The notes beneath the pieces were generated by a model. It saw only the letters and a list, made by a program, of their open reading frames with translations, searched no databases and was not told where the DNA came from. Below, piece after piece: positions 52,275-61,744 of a DNA stretch of 64,000 bases. The position numbers and the translations under genes are program-made. The number at the start of each line of letters is the position of its first letter. Within the stretch, counting starts at the first letter, position 1. Source of the stretch: Hyphomicrobiales bacterium (GTDB lineage: Bacteria > Pseudomonadota > Alphaproteobacteria > Rhizobiales > JAJFHC01); NCBI GenBank assembly GCA_021775835.1, contig JAJFHC010000125.1:35936-99935 (forward strand), read 5' to 3'.

Positions 52275-55114
52275 TAATGGAAGGTGCGCAGCGCGGCGGT
52301 GCCATTCAATTGGCACGGCATTTACTGAATGAACGCGATAATGATCATATTGAAGTGCATGAGCTGAATGGTTTTGTTGCGACTGATCTGACCGGGGCGT
52401 TGAAGGAAGCCGAAGCGGTTTCAATGGGAACGCAATGCCGCCAGCAATTTTTCTCGGTTAGTTTTTCTCCGCCGGAAACAGAAAATGTACCGGTAGAGAC
52501 ATTCGAAGAGGCCATTCGTCGGGTCGAGAAGAAAATGGGACTTTCGGGTCAACCCCGCGCCGTCATCTTCCATGAGAAGAAGGGCCGCCGTCACGCGCAC
52601 TGTGTATGGTCGCGGATAGACGTTGCCCAAATGAAGGCGATCAACCTGCCGCACTTCAAGTTGAAGCTGACTGAACTTGCCCGACAGATCTATCTCGATA
52701 ATGAGTGGCAGATGCCACCCGGTTTTGAGAATTACAAAGATTGCGATCCGCAGAATTATTCACGGATTGAAGCTTGCCAAAGCAGACGGGTAAAGCGTGA
52801 TCCGAAAGCACTCAAGAAGATGTTTCAAGAGTGTTGGGCGACATCGGATTCACAGGCCGCTTTTGCGCATGCGCTTAAGGAACATGGGTTCATCCTTGCC
52901 CATGGGGACAGGCGTGGCCACGTGGCAGTGGACGCCCAAGGCGAAGTCTACGCTATCTCAAGATGGGTGGGTGTAAGGGTCAATCGAGTTCGTGCTCGAT
53001 TGGGCGAGTTTGATGATCTGCCATCCGTTGATCAAGCGCTTGAACAGTTCACCAACAATATCACCGATAATGCTGCCGACGAAAATCAACCGTCTCCGTC
53101 GGCGCTGAATACAAACATTGCCGAACAACTTGCGGCACTGGATCAAAAACGTCTGTCCCTTGTGAAAGGTCACAGGCAGGCGCGGCTTGATCTTAAGGCC
53201 ACGCAGCAGGAACGCCGCGTTGCGGAGACGCTTGCACGGAATAGGCGTTTGCCAACCGGATTAAAGTCGGCATGGTCCAAGCTGTCGGGGCACTACCAGA
53301 CAATCGTTGCTCAAAATGAAGAAGCTACTGCGCGCTGTGAATCTCGCGACCGCGCCGAACAACAATCATTGATTGAACGGCAATTACGGAAACTACGCCT
53401 GCTGAAACACGAGGCGGATCAACTGCGCGGTCAACAGAGTTTGTCGGTTGCCCGAACAATAGAAACCTCCGGGATACATATATCAGTTCTCAGCAATGCA
53501 CCGGATGCGGCAGCTCGCCTGCTCAAGACCGATCCGACGCAACAACTGATTATTCCGGTCGATCCCGAAACGCTGTCCATTGGCGCGAGAGTAAGAAAAG
53601 ATCCAACACATATTCTGAATGTCATTACCGACAAGAAGGAAAACTTCTCCCGGCCGGATATTCTTCGCGCCCTGTCAGATCACATTGATGATCCGCTCAA
53701 GCTGCGCAGTGCCATAGACAAGGTGATGCGATCGAATGAGTTGGTTGAGATCCAGTCAGACCCTTTGCCACGATACAGCACGTGGGAAATACAGAATCTC
53801 AAAGCGACAATCGCAAGCCGCGTAGGTAATTTGGTCAAGACCAACCATTCCCAGATTAAGCCTCGGCACATCCATGCAGCGATCACGACACAGAATAAGA
53901 TCCTGAAAAAGTCGGTTGGTGCGAAGTTAAGTGATCAGCAGGAAGACGCTATCCGTCATGTTTTGGATTCCCATCAACTTTCCGTCGTGGTGGGGTTGGC
54001 CGGAACGGGCAAAAGCACCATGCTTACCGCCGCAAAGGATGCCTGGACGAAACAGGGCTACCGCGTCATCGGCGCCACCCTCTCCGGCAAGGCTGCGGAC
54101 AGTTTGCAGGAGACGTCGGGTATTGCCAGCCGTACCCTCGCGTCACTCGAACACAGTTGGAAGAGTGGATTCAGTTTGCTGCAACGGGGTGATGTGCTGG
54201 TCATTGATGAAGCCGGCATGGTGGGGCTACGCCAAATGGCGCGGTTTGTGGGAGAGGTGCAAAACCGTGGAGCCAGGCTTGTTTTAGTTGGCGATCCAGA
54301 ACAACTTCAACCTATCAACGCCGGAACGCCCTTCCGAGACATCACGGAACAGATAGACCATGCCAAACTCACAGAAATTCGCAGACAAAAAGTAGCTTGG
54401 CAACGACAAGCCACTCTTGATCTGGCGCAAGGCCGAACAGAACAAGCCATAAATGCCTATGCCGATCACGGTGCAGTCCATATATCAGATGCAAGGCCGA
54501 ATGCCATCGCTCATCTGGTTCAGGATTACATGGCTGATGTTGAATCACGCGGGAGCGATGCTTCCCGCCTAGCTTTTACGCACAGACGCAAAGATGTATT
54601 TGCCATCAATCAGGCGATACGCATGGGGCGCAAATCAGGTGGAGATTTAGCAGACGAACAACTTTTTAGAACGGATCATGGTCCTCGTGCGTTCGCACCA
54701 GGAGATCGCATCATGTTCACGAAGAATGATACAGAACTCGGCGTTAAGAATGGACTTCTCGGTACCGTAGAAAATGTTGGCAACAACCATATGACAGTTC
54801 GTCTGGATACTGGCGGAAACAGAAAGTCCCGAAGCGTTACGCTGTCACCAAAACGCTACTCGTATTTTGATCATGGCTATGCGGCGACAATTCACAAGGG
54901 ACAAGGCGCAACTGCCGACAATACATTCATATTGTCATCGCCGACCATGGATCGGCACCTAACCTATGTCGCCCTTTCCCGACACAGAGAGGCAATGAAA
55001 CTCTACGGCGACCCCGACAGTCTGAAGAAAATGCGGCGCTCTAGAAAAGAAGAAACCCAAGATGCAACACAGCAACGTCACCGCCGGCGTAGGCATGGCC
55101 TGACAATGGGCTAA
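52271..55114 (+). CDS. Relaxase-helicase fusion (MobA/TraA-like)
   Basis: From ATG 52271 the product is 947 residues in two parts. Residues about 1-290 are a mobilization relaxase: RAVIFHEKKGRRHAHCVWSR holds the metal-binding His cluster. From about residue 560 there is an SF1 helicase: VVGLAGTGKSTMLT (Walker A), VLVIDEAGMVG (Walker B), LVLVGDPEQLQPI, and YAATIHKGQGATADNT near the end. The middle part is coiled. This matches the TraA layout of Agrobacterium/Rhizobium plasmids. The protein should nick the transfer origin and unwind the strand. Codon use and GC are lower than for flanking genes. Confidence 0.9.
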   Translation: MIMEGAQRGGAIQLARHLLNERDNDHIEVHELNGFVATDLTGALKEAEAVSMGTQCRQQFFSVSFSPPETENVPVETFEEAIRRVEKKMGLSGQPRAVIFHEKKGRRHAHCVWSRIDVAQMKAINLPHFKLKLTELARQIYLDNEWQMPPGFENYKDCDPQNYSRIEACQSRRVKRDPKALKKMFQECWATSDSQAAFAHALKEHGFILAHGDRRGHVAVDAQGEVYAISRWVGVRVNRVRARLGEFDDLPSVDQALEQFTNNITDNAADENQPSPSALNTNIAEQLAALDQKRLSLVKGHRQARLDLKATQQERRVAETLARNRRLPTGLKSAWSKLSGHYQTIVAQNEEATARCESRDRAEQQSLIERQLRKLRLLKHEADQLRGQQSLSVARTIETSGIHISVLSNAPDAAARLLKTDPTQQLIIPVDPETLSIGARVRKDPTHILNVITDKKENFSRPDILRALSDHIDDPLKLRSAIDKVMRSNELVEIQSDPLPRYSTWEIQNLKATIASRVGNLVKTNHSQIKPRHIHAAITTQNKILKKSVGAKLSDQQEDAIRHVLDSHQLSVVVGLAGTGKSTMLTAAKDAWTKQGYRVIGATLSGKAADSLQETSGIASRTLASLEHSWKSGFSLLQRGDVLVIDEAGMVGLRQMARFVGEVQNRGARLVLVGDPEQLQPINAGTPFRDITEQIDHAKLTEIRRQKVAWQRQATLDLAQGRTEQAINAYADHGAVHISDARPNAIAHLVQDYMADVESRGSDASRLAFTHRRKDVFAINQAIRMGRKSGGDLADEQLFRTDHGPRAFAPGDRIMFTKNDTELGVKNGLLGTVENVGNNHMTVRLDTGGNRKSRSVTLSPKRYSYFDHGYAATIHKGQGATADNTFILSSPTMDRHLTYVALSRHREAMKLYGDPDSLKKMRRSRKEETQDATQQRHRRRRHGLTMG

Positions 55115-55209
55115 TCTGAAAGTTGCCGGTTTCAGACGCGGTCCAACAACGTAAACTCCGTCCAATCATATCCTGTCTTTCTCCATGGTGGAGTAAGGAG
55201 AGTAGGACA

Positions 55210-55842
55210 ATGACTGGAAATACACACGAAAACACAACAGAATCCCGCGTGCCCTGCAACAAAGGGAAACTCACAGGCCAGAAACCGCCGTTGCAGCCGA
55301 GGCACGTCTGGGCAATACGAACCCAGCTGCAATTTGGCAGACGGGTTCGTGATTTGGCACTGTTCAATCTTGCGATAGACAGCAAGCTCCGTGGCTGTGA
55401 TGTGGTGGCATTGCGGGTAGAAGATGTTGCACCGCATGGGTATGCACTCGATCGCGCAGCCATTCGACAAAAGAAGACTGGCAGACCTTTCAAATTTGAA
55501 ATCACCGACCATACCCGTGCGGCAATCGGCGCGCACCTCAATGTCAAAGCCGGAAATCCACACGACTATCTGTTCAGTGGTCGCGGTCATCCCGGTTGCC
55601 ATCTATCAACACGACAAAATGCGCGTCTTGTCGGTGACTGGGTCACGCTGGCGGAGCTTGATCCACTTCAATTCGGAGCACATTCTTTACGGAGAACAAA
55701 GGCCACGTTGATTTATCTTAAGACTGGCAATTTGCGGGCGATTCAGTTTCTACTCGGTCACACAAAGATTGAGGGTACAGTCCGATATCTCGGAGTCGAG
55801 GTCGATGACGCTCTCGCCATTGCAGAACAAATCGAGGTCTGA
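55210..55842 (+). CDS. Tyrosine recombinase/integrase
   Basis: ATG 55210 after GGAGAGTAGGAC gives 210 residues, short for the family because no N-terminal core-binding domain is apparent. The catalytic set is visible: Arg in SKLRGCDVVALR, Lys in KKTGRPFKFE, His-x-x-Arg in AHSLRRTKATL, His in LLGHTKIEG and the nucleophile Tyr in TVRYLGV. It follows the relaxase gene by 95 bases in the same direction and ends the element. It probably excises and integrates it. Confidence 0.88.
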   Translation: MTGNTHENTTESRVPCNKGKLTGQKPPLQPRHVWAIRTQLQFGRRVRDLALFNLAIDSKLRGCDVVALRVEDVAPHGYALDRAAIRQKKTGRPFKFEITDHTRAAIGAHLNVKAGNPHDYLFSGRGHPGCHLSTRQNARLVGDWVTLAELDPLQFGAHSLRRTKATLIYLKTGNLRAIQFLLGHTKIEGTVRYLGVEVDDALAIAEQIEV

Positions 55843-55848
55843 AATCGG

Positions 55849-55872
55849 GGGTGGAGCTTCTATGCTCCACCC
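55849..55872 (+). terminator. Stem-loop after the integrase gene
   Basis: GGGTGGAGC and GCTCCACCC form a 9-bp perfect stem with a 6-base loop, 6 bases after the stop. It probably ends the mobilization operon, although no T-run follows. Confidence 0.6.
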
Positions 55873-55898
55873 GTCCAAGGCTGGCTGTTGGGTGCCAT

Positions 55899-55910
55899 AA
55901 CCGGAAGTCC
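55899..55910. repeat. Candidate right repeat of the mobilizable element
   Basis: AACCGGAAGTCC, the partner of 51403-51414 (11 of 12 identical), lies 57 bases after the integrase stop, where attachment sites of such elements are often found. Confidence 0.25.
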
Positions 55911-56008
55911 GCAATGCTGTCAACAATAGCCGTTTGCGGCACATCGCGATGCCGGTGGGGGAGTCGTCCACAGCATCATCAACAGACGTCAGAAAGCCAA
56001 AGGACCAG

Positions 56009-56881
56009 TCAATAGCGAAGTTTGGCCAACACCGCATGGTGATCGCTAGGCCAGACGCCATCTATCGGCCTGTGGCCGGCAATTTGGCAATCGACGATGT
56101 GGCCGGCGCCACGGGCCTGAGGTAAGCCGACCAGGATGTAGTCAATTCGCCGGTCAGGCTCCAGTGTTACATACACATAGGGATTGGCATTGTCCCAGGT
56201 CATCCCCGGCCCGCCATCGCCGGCCACGCGCCACGCATCATGGAACACCAGTCCCTTGACGGGTGTGGTGGTAAGTCCCGTCAATACTCGCATCTCCTCT
56301 GAATTCGGCTCGGCGTTAAAATCACCACACACAATTGGTGGGAATGTCCACGGGCCCATACGATCAACGAAGCGCGTAAGATCGGCCACTTGCAACTGGC
56401 GAATGGGGCTGTGTTCAAAACGCCAGTTCAAATGAGTAGTGAAGACCGGAAGCACACCGTGGGGACCGTTGACGTTGGCATACAATGCAATTCTACCCTC
56501 ACCGGTCTCCCTTTGCCCAGGCAGCGGTATCGTCTCCGACGCCTCAATCGGCCAGCGCGACAACACGGCATTTCCAAAGCCGAACCCCTTCATCTCCATG
56601 CCGGAGGCGAATGCATGATAGTAGCCGAGTTCTGCTGCAAGTTCGGCAGCAAAATTTGTGGTTTCGTCGCTCCAGACTTCTTGCAGTGCCACGATGTCAG
56701 CATCGATGGCTTTCAATGTCGCTGCGATCGCCGGTTGACGGCGCTCCCATGGCCCGAACCGCCACCAGATATTCCACGTCAAAACGCGTACCCGCGTTTC
56801 TATCGCGCCGCTCTGCATGTATTGGTCCGTCATCCAGGCAACCTTCCATTTCCTGATAACCGGCACCAGGGCTGAAGCCAT
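56009..56881 (-). CDS. Endonuclease/exonuclease/phosphatase family protein
   Basis: A 290-residue EEP-fold hydrolase: VRVLTWNIWWRF, IVALQEVWSDET (metal Glu), VFTTHLNWRF, PIVCGDFNAEPNS (catalytic Asp/Asn), RRIDYILVG and WPSDHHAVLAKL (terminal Ser-Asp-His). No signal peptide is evident. The fold includes AP endonucleases, sphingomyelinases and inositol phosphatases; FGNAVLSRWPIEA and small size fit the small-molecule phosphatase/nuclease type. It is read toward the right end of the mobilizable element and is not part of it. Confidence 0.85.
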   Translation of the reverse strand: MASALVPVIRKWKVAWMTDQYMQSGAIETRVRVLTWNIWWRFGPWERRQPAIAATLKAIDADIVALQEVWSDETTNFAAELAAELGYYHAFASGMEMKGFGFGNAVLSRWPIEASETIPLPGQRETGEGRIALYANVNGPHGVLPVFTTHLNWRFEHSPIRQLQVADLTRFVDRMGPWTFPPIVCGDFNAEPNSEEMRVLTGLTTTPVKGLVFHDAWRVAGDGGPGMTWDNANPYVYVTLEPDRRIDYILVGLPQARGAGHIVDCQIAGHRPIDGVWPSDHHAVLAKLRY

Positions 56882-57061
56882 ATCGGACTATCCTGCTGGG
56901 AAAAAGCAACGATTGTTGCAATGCCTGTTCAGGACTGCCCGTGTCGCAGCGCGGAGAGGGTGTACAATGGCCGCGCAACGCGCCAATTGACACTGTTTTC
57001 AACGGACACTCAACTCCATTCACACTTGACCCGAGGCCTGCCGAGGGATACGCAGTGAGCA

Positions 57062-57958
57062 ATGAGTTCCGCCTCCTCACTTTTGGTTCCGCCAAACGTG
57101 CTCACTCCGGCCAGTGAACTGGCGGAGCCTTACGACGGCTGGTTCTGCGATGTTTGGGGTGTTATCCACAACGGCGTTGCCGCATTTGACGACGCGGTTG
57201 AGGCTCTGTGCCGATACCGGGCCGGCGGTGGGCATGTTGTTCTGATCACCAACGCGCCACGCCCGAGCCGGGCGGTCTATCCGCAGCTGGAGCGGCTGGG
57301 CGTACCGCGCGAAGCTTTTGACAGCATTGTTACCTCCGGAGATGTTGCGCAGGCGCTGGTCAGGAAACTGCCCACCGCGCCGCTTTTCCATCTCGGTCCA
57401 CCGCGCGATCATATGATGCTGGACGGCCTGTCAAATCCGATTGTCGACAGCTCGGAGGCTGAAATCTGCCTGCTCACCGGGCCGTTGAGCGATGCCAGCG
57501 ATAGTGTTGAAGACTATGACAGCCGTCTCTCAGTGATGCTGGAACAAGGCGTCGAAATATTGTGCGCCAATCCAGATCTGGTAGTACGCAGCGGTGACCG
57601 CATGGTGATCTGTGCCGGGTCGATCGCCAGGCGCTATTCGCAGATGGGCGGAAGGGTCACCTTCGCCGGCAAACCGCAGGCGCCGATTTACGATGCTGCT
57701 ATGGCAAGGATATCGGAGCTGGCCGGCCGGAACATTGCCAGGAACCGTGTGCTCGCGATCGGCGACGGACTGCCCACTGACATCAGGGGCGCGGCCCTCA
57801 ACGGACTCGACGTCTATTTCATTACCGGAGGCATCCATGCCGCCGAGCTTGGCGACCTGGGTGGCTCTGACGGCGTCGCCAAAGTGGCCGCGGGCGTGGA
57901 GAACCAGTATTCGGGAACCAGGCTCGTCGGCATTTGCGACCGGCTCCGATGGACTTGA
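57062..57958 (+). CDS. HAD-superfamily class IIA phosphatase (TIGR01459-like)
   Basis: A 298-residue HAD-IIA hydrolase. DGWFCDVWGVIHNG carries the nucleophile and acid Asp in unusual DVWG form, ITNAPRPSRAVY is motif II and LAIGDGLPTDIRGAAL the metal-binding motif III; the cap is inserted between them. This subfamily is widespread in alphaproteobacteria and resembles NagD and p-nitrophenyl phosphatases. The natural substrate is a small phosphorylated compound, not known. Confidence 0.87.
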   Translation: MSSASSLLVPPNVLTPASELAEPYDGWFCDVWGVIHNGVAAFDDAVEALCRYRAGGGHVVLITNAPRPSRAVYPQLERLGVPREAFDSIVTSGDVAQALVRKLPTAPLFHLGPPRDHMMLDGLSNPIVDSSEAEICLLTGPLSDASDSVEDYDSRLSVMLEQGVEILCANPDLVVRSGDRMVICAGSIARRYSQMGGRVTFAGKPQAPIYDAAMARISELAGRNIARNRVLAIGDGLPTDIRGAALNGLDVYFITGGIHAAELGDLGGSDGVAKVAAGVENQYSGTRLVGICDRLRWT

Positions 57959-58754
57959 CGGTCGGCGACATTGTGAATTGACTGATACATGGGCCATACA
58001 AATTGTCCGCTTCTGATTTTGTCTTGTCGGTGCTGTGGTCACGCGCGTTAGCGGCTGTCAACAAATCCACAGGTTTAGAGCGTTATCCGACCACGGTGCG
58101 TTCTGCCGTAAACATCATCGAACCTCTTCAATCTCAGTCCTTGTAACGGCTCCGTCAGTCTCATGAACTCACTCTTTGCGGAGAAACTCAAAATCCGGAC
58201 AGATCGTTGTTAGCGACACGCGGTGCTTTAAACATTGCATCTGCAGGCAACCCGAGCTATAGTGTACTCCCGATCCGGGGTTCTTATGAGGAATCCTCAA
58301 AAAAAGTGTTAAGATGTCTTGGCCGTCCAGTCATGTGATGACGCAGATAGAAATAGCAATTTACGAACACGCATCCATCGACGACTTTTGATGAAGTAAT
58401 GTGACCTGAGGCGTATGTACCGTCGTGCCAAAGGTTTTTGATTTGATGTGACTATCCGCCCAGCGGCAATAAGCGTTTCTAATTTTTTCAGATTTCGATA
58501 TTCGTTGAGGCATTCCTCCGAAGGATTTCTCAATTTTGCCGGTGAACTGGTGCCCGTTCACCTTTGATGGCATCGTTTTCTTCAAATGTATTTTGCCATC
58601 CCTACATCCAACAGCCTGATCAATGAGGCTGACTTCGAGACGAGAGAACGTATCGGTTCAAAGCGCGGCCCAGTTTCGGGGCGTGCTTAGGCGCGCCGTT
58701 TTCCCTCTCCAACACTGCATCCGAGCCTTGATCGCTTTTGTGCGGGAAGGAAAT
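57959..58754. other. Gene-free, AT-rich upstream region of the aminotransferase operon
   Basis: In these 796 bases I find no frame with protein-like character; the short minus-strand frames near 58310-58585 are lysine-rich and look like noise. The base composition is more AT-rich than elsewhere. A small palindrome GAGGAATCCTC followed by seven A is at 58285-58300. It must hold the promoter of the operon starting at 58755 and could hide a small RNA. Confidence 0.5.
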
Positions 58755-59948
58755 ATGAACTTGGAAAAGTACCTACTTTTTACGCCGGGGCCCGTTAATG
58801 TCGCTGCAAATGTGCGCATGGCGATCGCCACCGAAGACATCTGTCACCGCGAAACCGATTTCGACCGTTTGCTTGCGAGCATCGAAACAAAATTGCTGTC
58901 CCTCCTGCAGATCCGGCGGCCTGAACTCTACCGGGCCGTTGTGATTACAGGTTCAGGGACGGCAGCAAACGAGGCCATGTTGTCATCGGTCGTAGGCGAA
59001 GGAAGCATTCTCATCGTGTCGAACGGCGAGTTTGGCGAACGCCTCCACAAGACCTCTGTCATTCACAACAAACAGACGCATCTGATCGAGTTCCCCTGGG
59101 GACAGGCCATGAGCCTTTCAGTGATCGAAGCTTACTTAAAAAAACACACCATCAACGTCATTGCCATTGCCCAACACGAAACTTGTTCGGGTATGCTGAA
59201 TCCATTGGCTGCGATTGGCGCACTGGCAAGAGAAAACGGCGCTATCTTCATCGTTGACGGCGTCAGCAGCATCGGCGCTGAAGCCATTGACATGGAAACC
59301 GACAATATCGCTTTCTGTTCCAGCTCCAGCTCCAAAGCGATTGGATCCTATGCTGGTCTGTCGTTCGTCGTCGGCCGTACGACACAATTCGAGAAACTGA
59401 AACACCACCGCGCGAAAACAACTTATTTGAATCTCGCGACATTCTACGACTTCCTGAAACATCGATCGCAAACACCCAATACCCCGGGTATTCCGTTATT
59501 CTTTGCTTTGGAACAGGCCTTGACGAACATTCTTATGGAAGGCGTCTCTCGCCGGTTTGCCAAGATCAAACGCAAAGCGAATCTGCTGCGGCATGGAATG
59601 CGAAAACTGAATCTCGATTTCCTGTTGGACGAGAACGACATGTGCTCGATGTTGACTACGGTCCATCTTCCAACAACACTTGACATCGACATTCTGCGTC
59701 GGAAGTTACGAGAAAAATCCATCATCATCTATGAGGGAAAAGGGTGTTTTGAGGGCAAGGTTTTCCAGGTCGGGAACATCGGCGAGTTATCGAATTTCGA
59801 AATAGCATTTTTCCTGAGGACGTTGAAGGAGATATTGTTGGCAACCGTTTCGACAGATGACTGCACCGTTGTGGCGATCATGCCGCCCGCTCCAGTGTGG
59901 CCACCTGTGGTTGACGGGCTGGATGTTTTGGCTCCGGCAGTCGCATGA
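58755..59948 (+). CDS. Class V aminotransferase (2-aminoethylphosphonate-pyruvate transaminase-like)
   Basis: GGAAGGAAAT and ATG 58755 give 397 residues that begin NLEKYLLFTPGPVNVAANVR, the PhnW/alanine-glyoxylate transaminase opening. VITGSGTAANEAMLSS contacts PLP phosphate, IFIVDGVSSIGAEAIDM holds the PLP ring Asp and CSSSSSKAIGSYAGLSFV the lysine. The stop overlaps the next start as ATGA. With the CDP-alcohol phosphotransferase and nucleotidyltransferase downstream this suggests an aminoalkylphosphonate or amino-alcohol-phosphate head-group pathway rather than simple phosphonate breakdown; no phnX, pepM or C-P lyase gene is present. Confidence 0.83.
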   Translation: MNLEKYLLFTPGPVNVAANVRMAIATEDICHRETDFDRLLASIETKLLSLLQIRRPELYRAVVITGSGTAANEAMLSSVVGEGSILIVSNGEFGERLHKTSVIHNKQTHLIEFPWGQAMSLSVIEAYLKKHTINVIAIAQHETCSGMLNPLAAIGALARENGAIFIVDGVSSIGAEAIDMETDNIAFCSSSSSKAIGSYAGLSFVVGRTTQFEKLKHHRAKTTYLNLATFYDFLKHRSQTPNTPGIPLFFALEQALTNILMEGVSRRFAKIKRKANLLRHGMRKLNLDFLLDENDMCSMLTTVHLPTTLDIDILRRKLREKSIIIYEGKGCFEGKVFQVGNIGELSNFEIAFFLRTLKEILLATVSTDDCTVVAIMPPAPVWPPVVDGLDVLAPAVA

Positions 59949-60712
59949 GCGAAAAGCTACAGCGCCTTTGGGCCACGAAGACAAAACAGGACGAATGGTG
60001 GTCATCATTCGTTACGTCACCGCTTGCCGTGGCTGCAAACTACCTAGTGGTTGATCTGCCGTGGCTGACCCCAAACCGGATCACCACATTATCCTTCATT
60101 GTTGCAGTCGTCGCCGCAGCATTCATCGTCATGGGCGGCGTCGGCAATTTCATCCTCGCCGCAGTCCTTATCCATATCAGCCACATACTGGATTGTATGG
60201 ATGGCCAGATGGCACGATATCGGAAAACATCGTCCGCCTCCGGCAGTTATTTTGACAAACTGACCGATCAGGTTCAGGTGATGGCGTGGTTTGGGGCGGT
60301 TGGCTATGCTGCCTACGCCCAGACAAATGAAGTCGTTCCTGTGTTTCTGGCATTCATCGGAGTTGCCTTTTACGGGCTTCGCGGCTACACAAAATATGTC
60401 GCCATTCAAACCGAAATGTCGCGTGACGCTACATACCTGACGCGGCTCGCCGAGACACAAGTTCTCCCAGAAAAGGCCGGCCTCGGCTTTGGCTGGCAGG
60501 CAAACATCCGATGGTTTGTAAGCGAGCAGCGCAAGATTCTCGGTTTCGATGAGGGCGTATTCATCTTTATGCTTTCGCTGGCTCTGGTCCTCGATCAACT
60601 AACCCCGATGCTCTGGGTCTTTGCCTTAAGCCAAGTCTTCTTTGGCATCTATCGCTCAATTCAGCACGCCGTTCAGATCGACTCCAATGCTTCGAGCCCA
60701 ATGCAGAAATAG
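59945..60712 (+). CDS. CDP-alcohol phosphotransferase
   Basis: A 255-residue integral membrane enzyme. DCMDGQMAR, eight residues, then GSYFDKLTD is an exact CDP-alcohol phosphotransferase motif (D-x2-D-G-x2-A-R-x8-G-x3-D-x3-D), the two-metal active site. About six to eight helices surround it. It joins a CDP-activated alcohol or head group to an acceptor with release of CMP. The gene overlaps the aminotransferase by 4 bases and precedes the nucleotidyltransferase by 35; that partner could make the CDP- or CMP-linked donor. The donor is unknown. Confidence 0.88.
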   Translation: MSEKLQRLWATKTKQDEWWSSFVTSPLAVAANYLVVDLPWLTPNRITTLSFIVAVVAAAFIVMGGVGNFILAAVLIHISHILDCMDGQMARYRKTSSASGSYFDKLTDQVQVMAWFGAVGYAAYAQTNEVVPVFLAFIGVAFYGLRGYTKYVAIQTEMSRDATYLTRLAETQVLPEKAGLGFGWQANIRWFVSEQRKILGFDEGVFIFMLSLALVLDQLTPMLWVFALSQVFFGIYRSIQHAVQIDSNASSPMQK

Positions 60713-60747
60713 CACCTGAAACCTGACAACAGAATTGACTTCGTTCC

Positions 60748-61500
60748 ATGGAAAGCACCACTAAACCGGCCTTAAAGGCCATCATTCTGGCAGCCGGAGT
60801 GGGATCACGGATCAGACCTTTGACGGACGAATGCCCAAAAAGTCTTCTGACGGTTGCGGGCATACCCATTCTTCAGAGAATGATCGATAACATCCAAGCC
60901 TGTGGCATCAATGAAGTAATTTTCGTGCTTGGGTATCTGGACCGGCAGATCGAGGAATTCGTAAAGACGACGTTTCCGGATCTCAAAGCACATTTCATCC
61001 TCAATCGCAAATTCGGGGAAACCAATACAGGCTACTCCCTCATGCTGACTGAGGCGGCAGTAGGCGGTGAAAGTTTCGTGAAATTCGATGCGGATGTGGT
61101 ATTCGATATCGAAATTCTACGCACGTTGATTGCCAGCCCCTTTGATAACTGTCTTTGCATTGATCGTGAAATTCAACTGGATGCTGAAGAGATCAAAGTT
61201 CTATCGGGCGATAACAATCGGGTGCTGCAAGCGAGCAAGACAGTCGATCCAACCAAAGCCATCGGCGAGTCCATCGGGATTGAGAAACTCGATTCGCAGA
61301 CCGCAAGCTTGCTCTTCAAGGAACTCCATTTGATGATGAAGGACACGGCGAACCACCAAGCCTACTATGAAGCGGCCTATGAGCGGCTGATCGACAACGA
61401 GACCCCGTTTCACACCGTGGACATAACAGGTCTCGACTGGACCGAGATTGATACACATGAGGACTTTCACGCGGCCAATCAGATGTTCGCGCGTGAATAG
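60748..61500 (+). CDS. Nucleotidyltransferase (LicC/PntC-like NTP transferase)
   Basis: A 250-residue sugar-nucleotide-type transferase. AIILAAGVGSRIRPLTDECPKSLL-type residues (shown here in part: LAAGVGSRIRPLT) form the nucleotide loop with Lys in PKSLL; FVKFDADVVF carries the metal Asp and VDITGLDWTEIDTHEDF the second. The size and the closing DWTEIDTHEDF motif fit the CTP:phosphocholine / phosphonate cytidylyltransferase group. It is the third gene of the operon with the PhnW-like transaminase and the CDP-alcohol phosphotransferase, so it probably charges an amino-phosphonate or phosphate alcohol with CMP. Confidence 0.85.
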   Translation: MESTTKPALKAIILAAGVGSRIRPLTDECPKSLLTVAGIPILQRMIDNIQACGINEVIFVLGYLDRQIEEFVKTTFPDLKAHFILNRKFGETNTGYSLMLTEAAVGGESFVKFDADVVFDIEILRTLIASPFDNCLCIDREIQLDAEEIKVLSGDNNRVLQASKTVDPTKAIGESIGIEKLDSQTASLLFKELHLMMKDTANHQAYYEAAYERLIDNETPFHTVDITGLDWTEIDTHEDFHAANQMFARE

Positions 61501-61744
61501 ACGACCCGGGTACCGCAATGCATTTACGGGAGCCCTTGCCGGAACCGAAGGCGCTTTCCAACCGAAACTAAGCAGTAAGGACGGCTTATCAAACCGCCCC
61601 TATTTCGGGGCAGACTCGGTAACACACGGCGTTTGATGCGGAGATCTGAAGGCACGTGAATTTGTGTGCCTCATGGAAAACCCGTCACGAGAAGAGTTCA
61701 CTCTTTTTTTGAGGGGTGGGCTGCACTTTCACAGAGGAAAACCA

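Noticed and set aside
51403..55910. tRNA gene as the integration target of the mobilizable element
   Set aside because: No tRNA-like T-loop or acceptor end was found on either side of the element.
58309..58585. Two overlapping 74-codon minus-strand frames in the AT-rich gap
   Set aside because: No ribosome site and no protein-like composition; they overlap each other in different frames.
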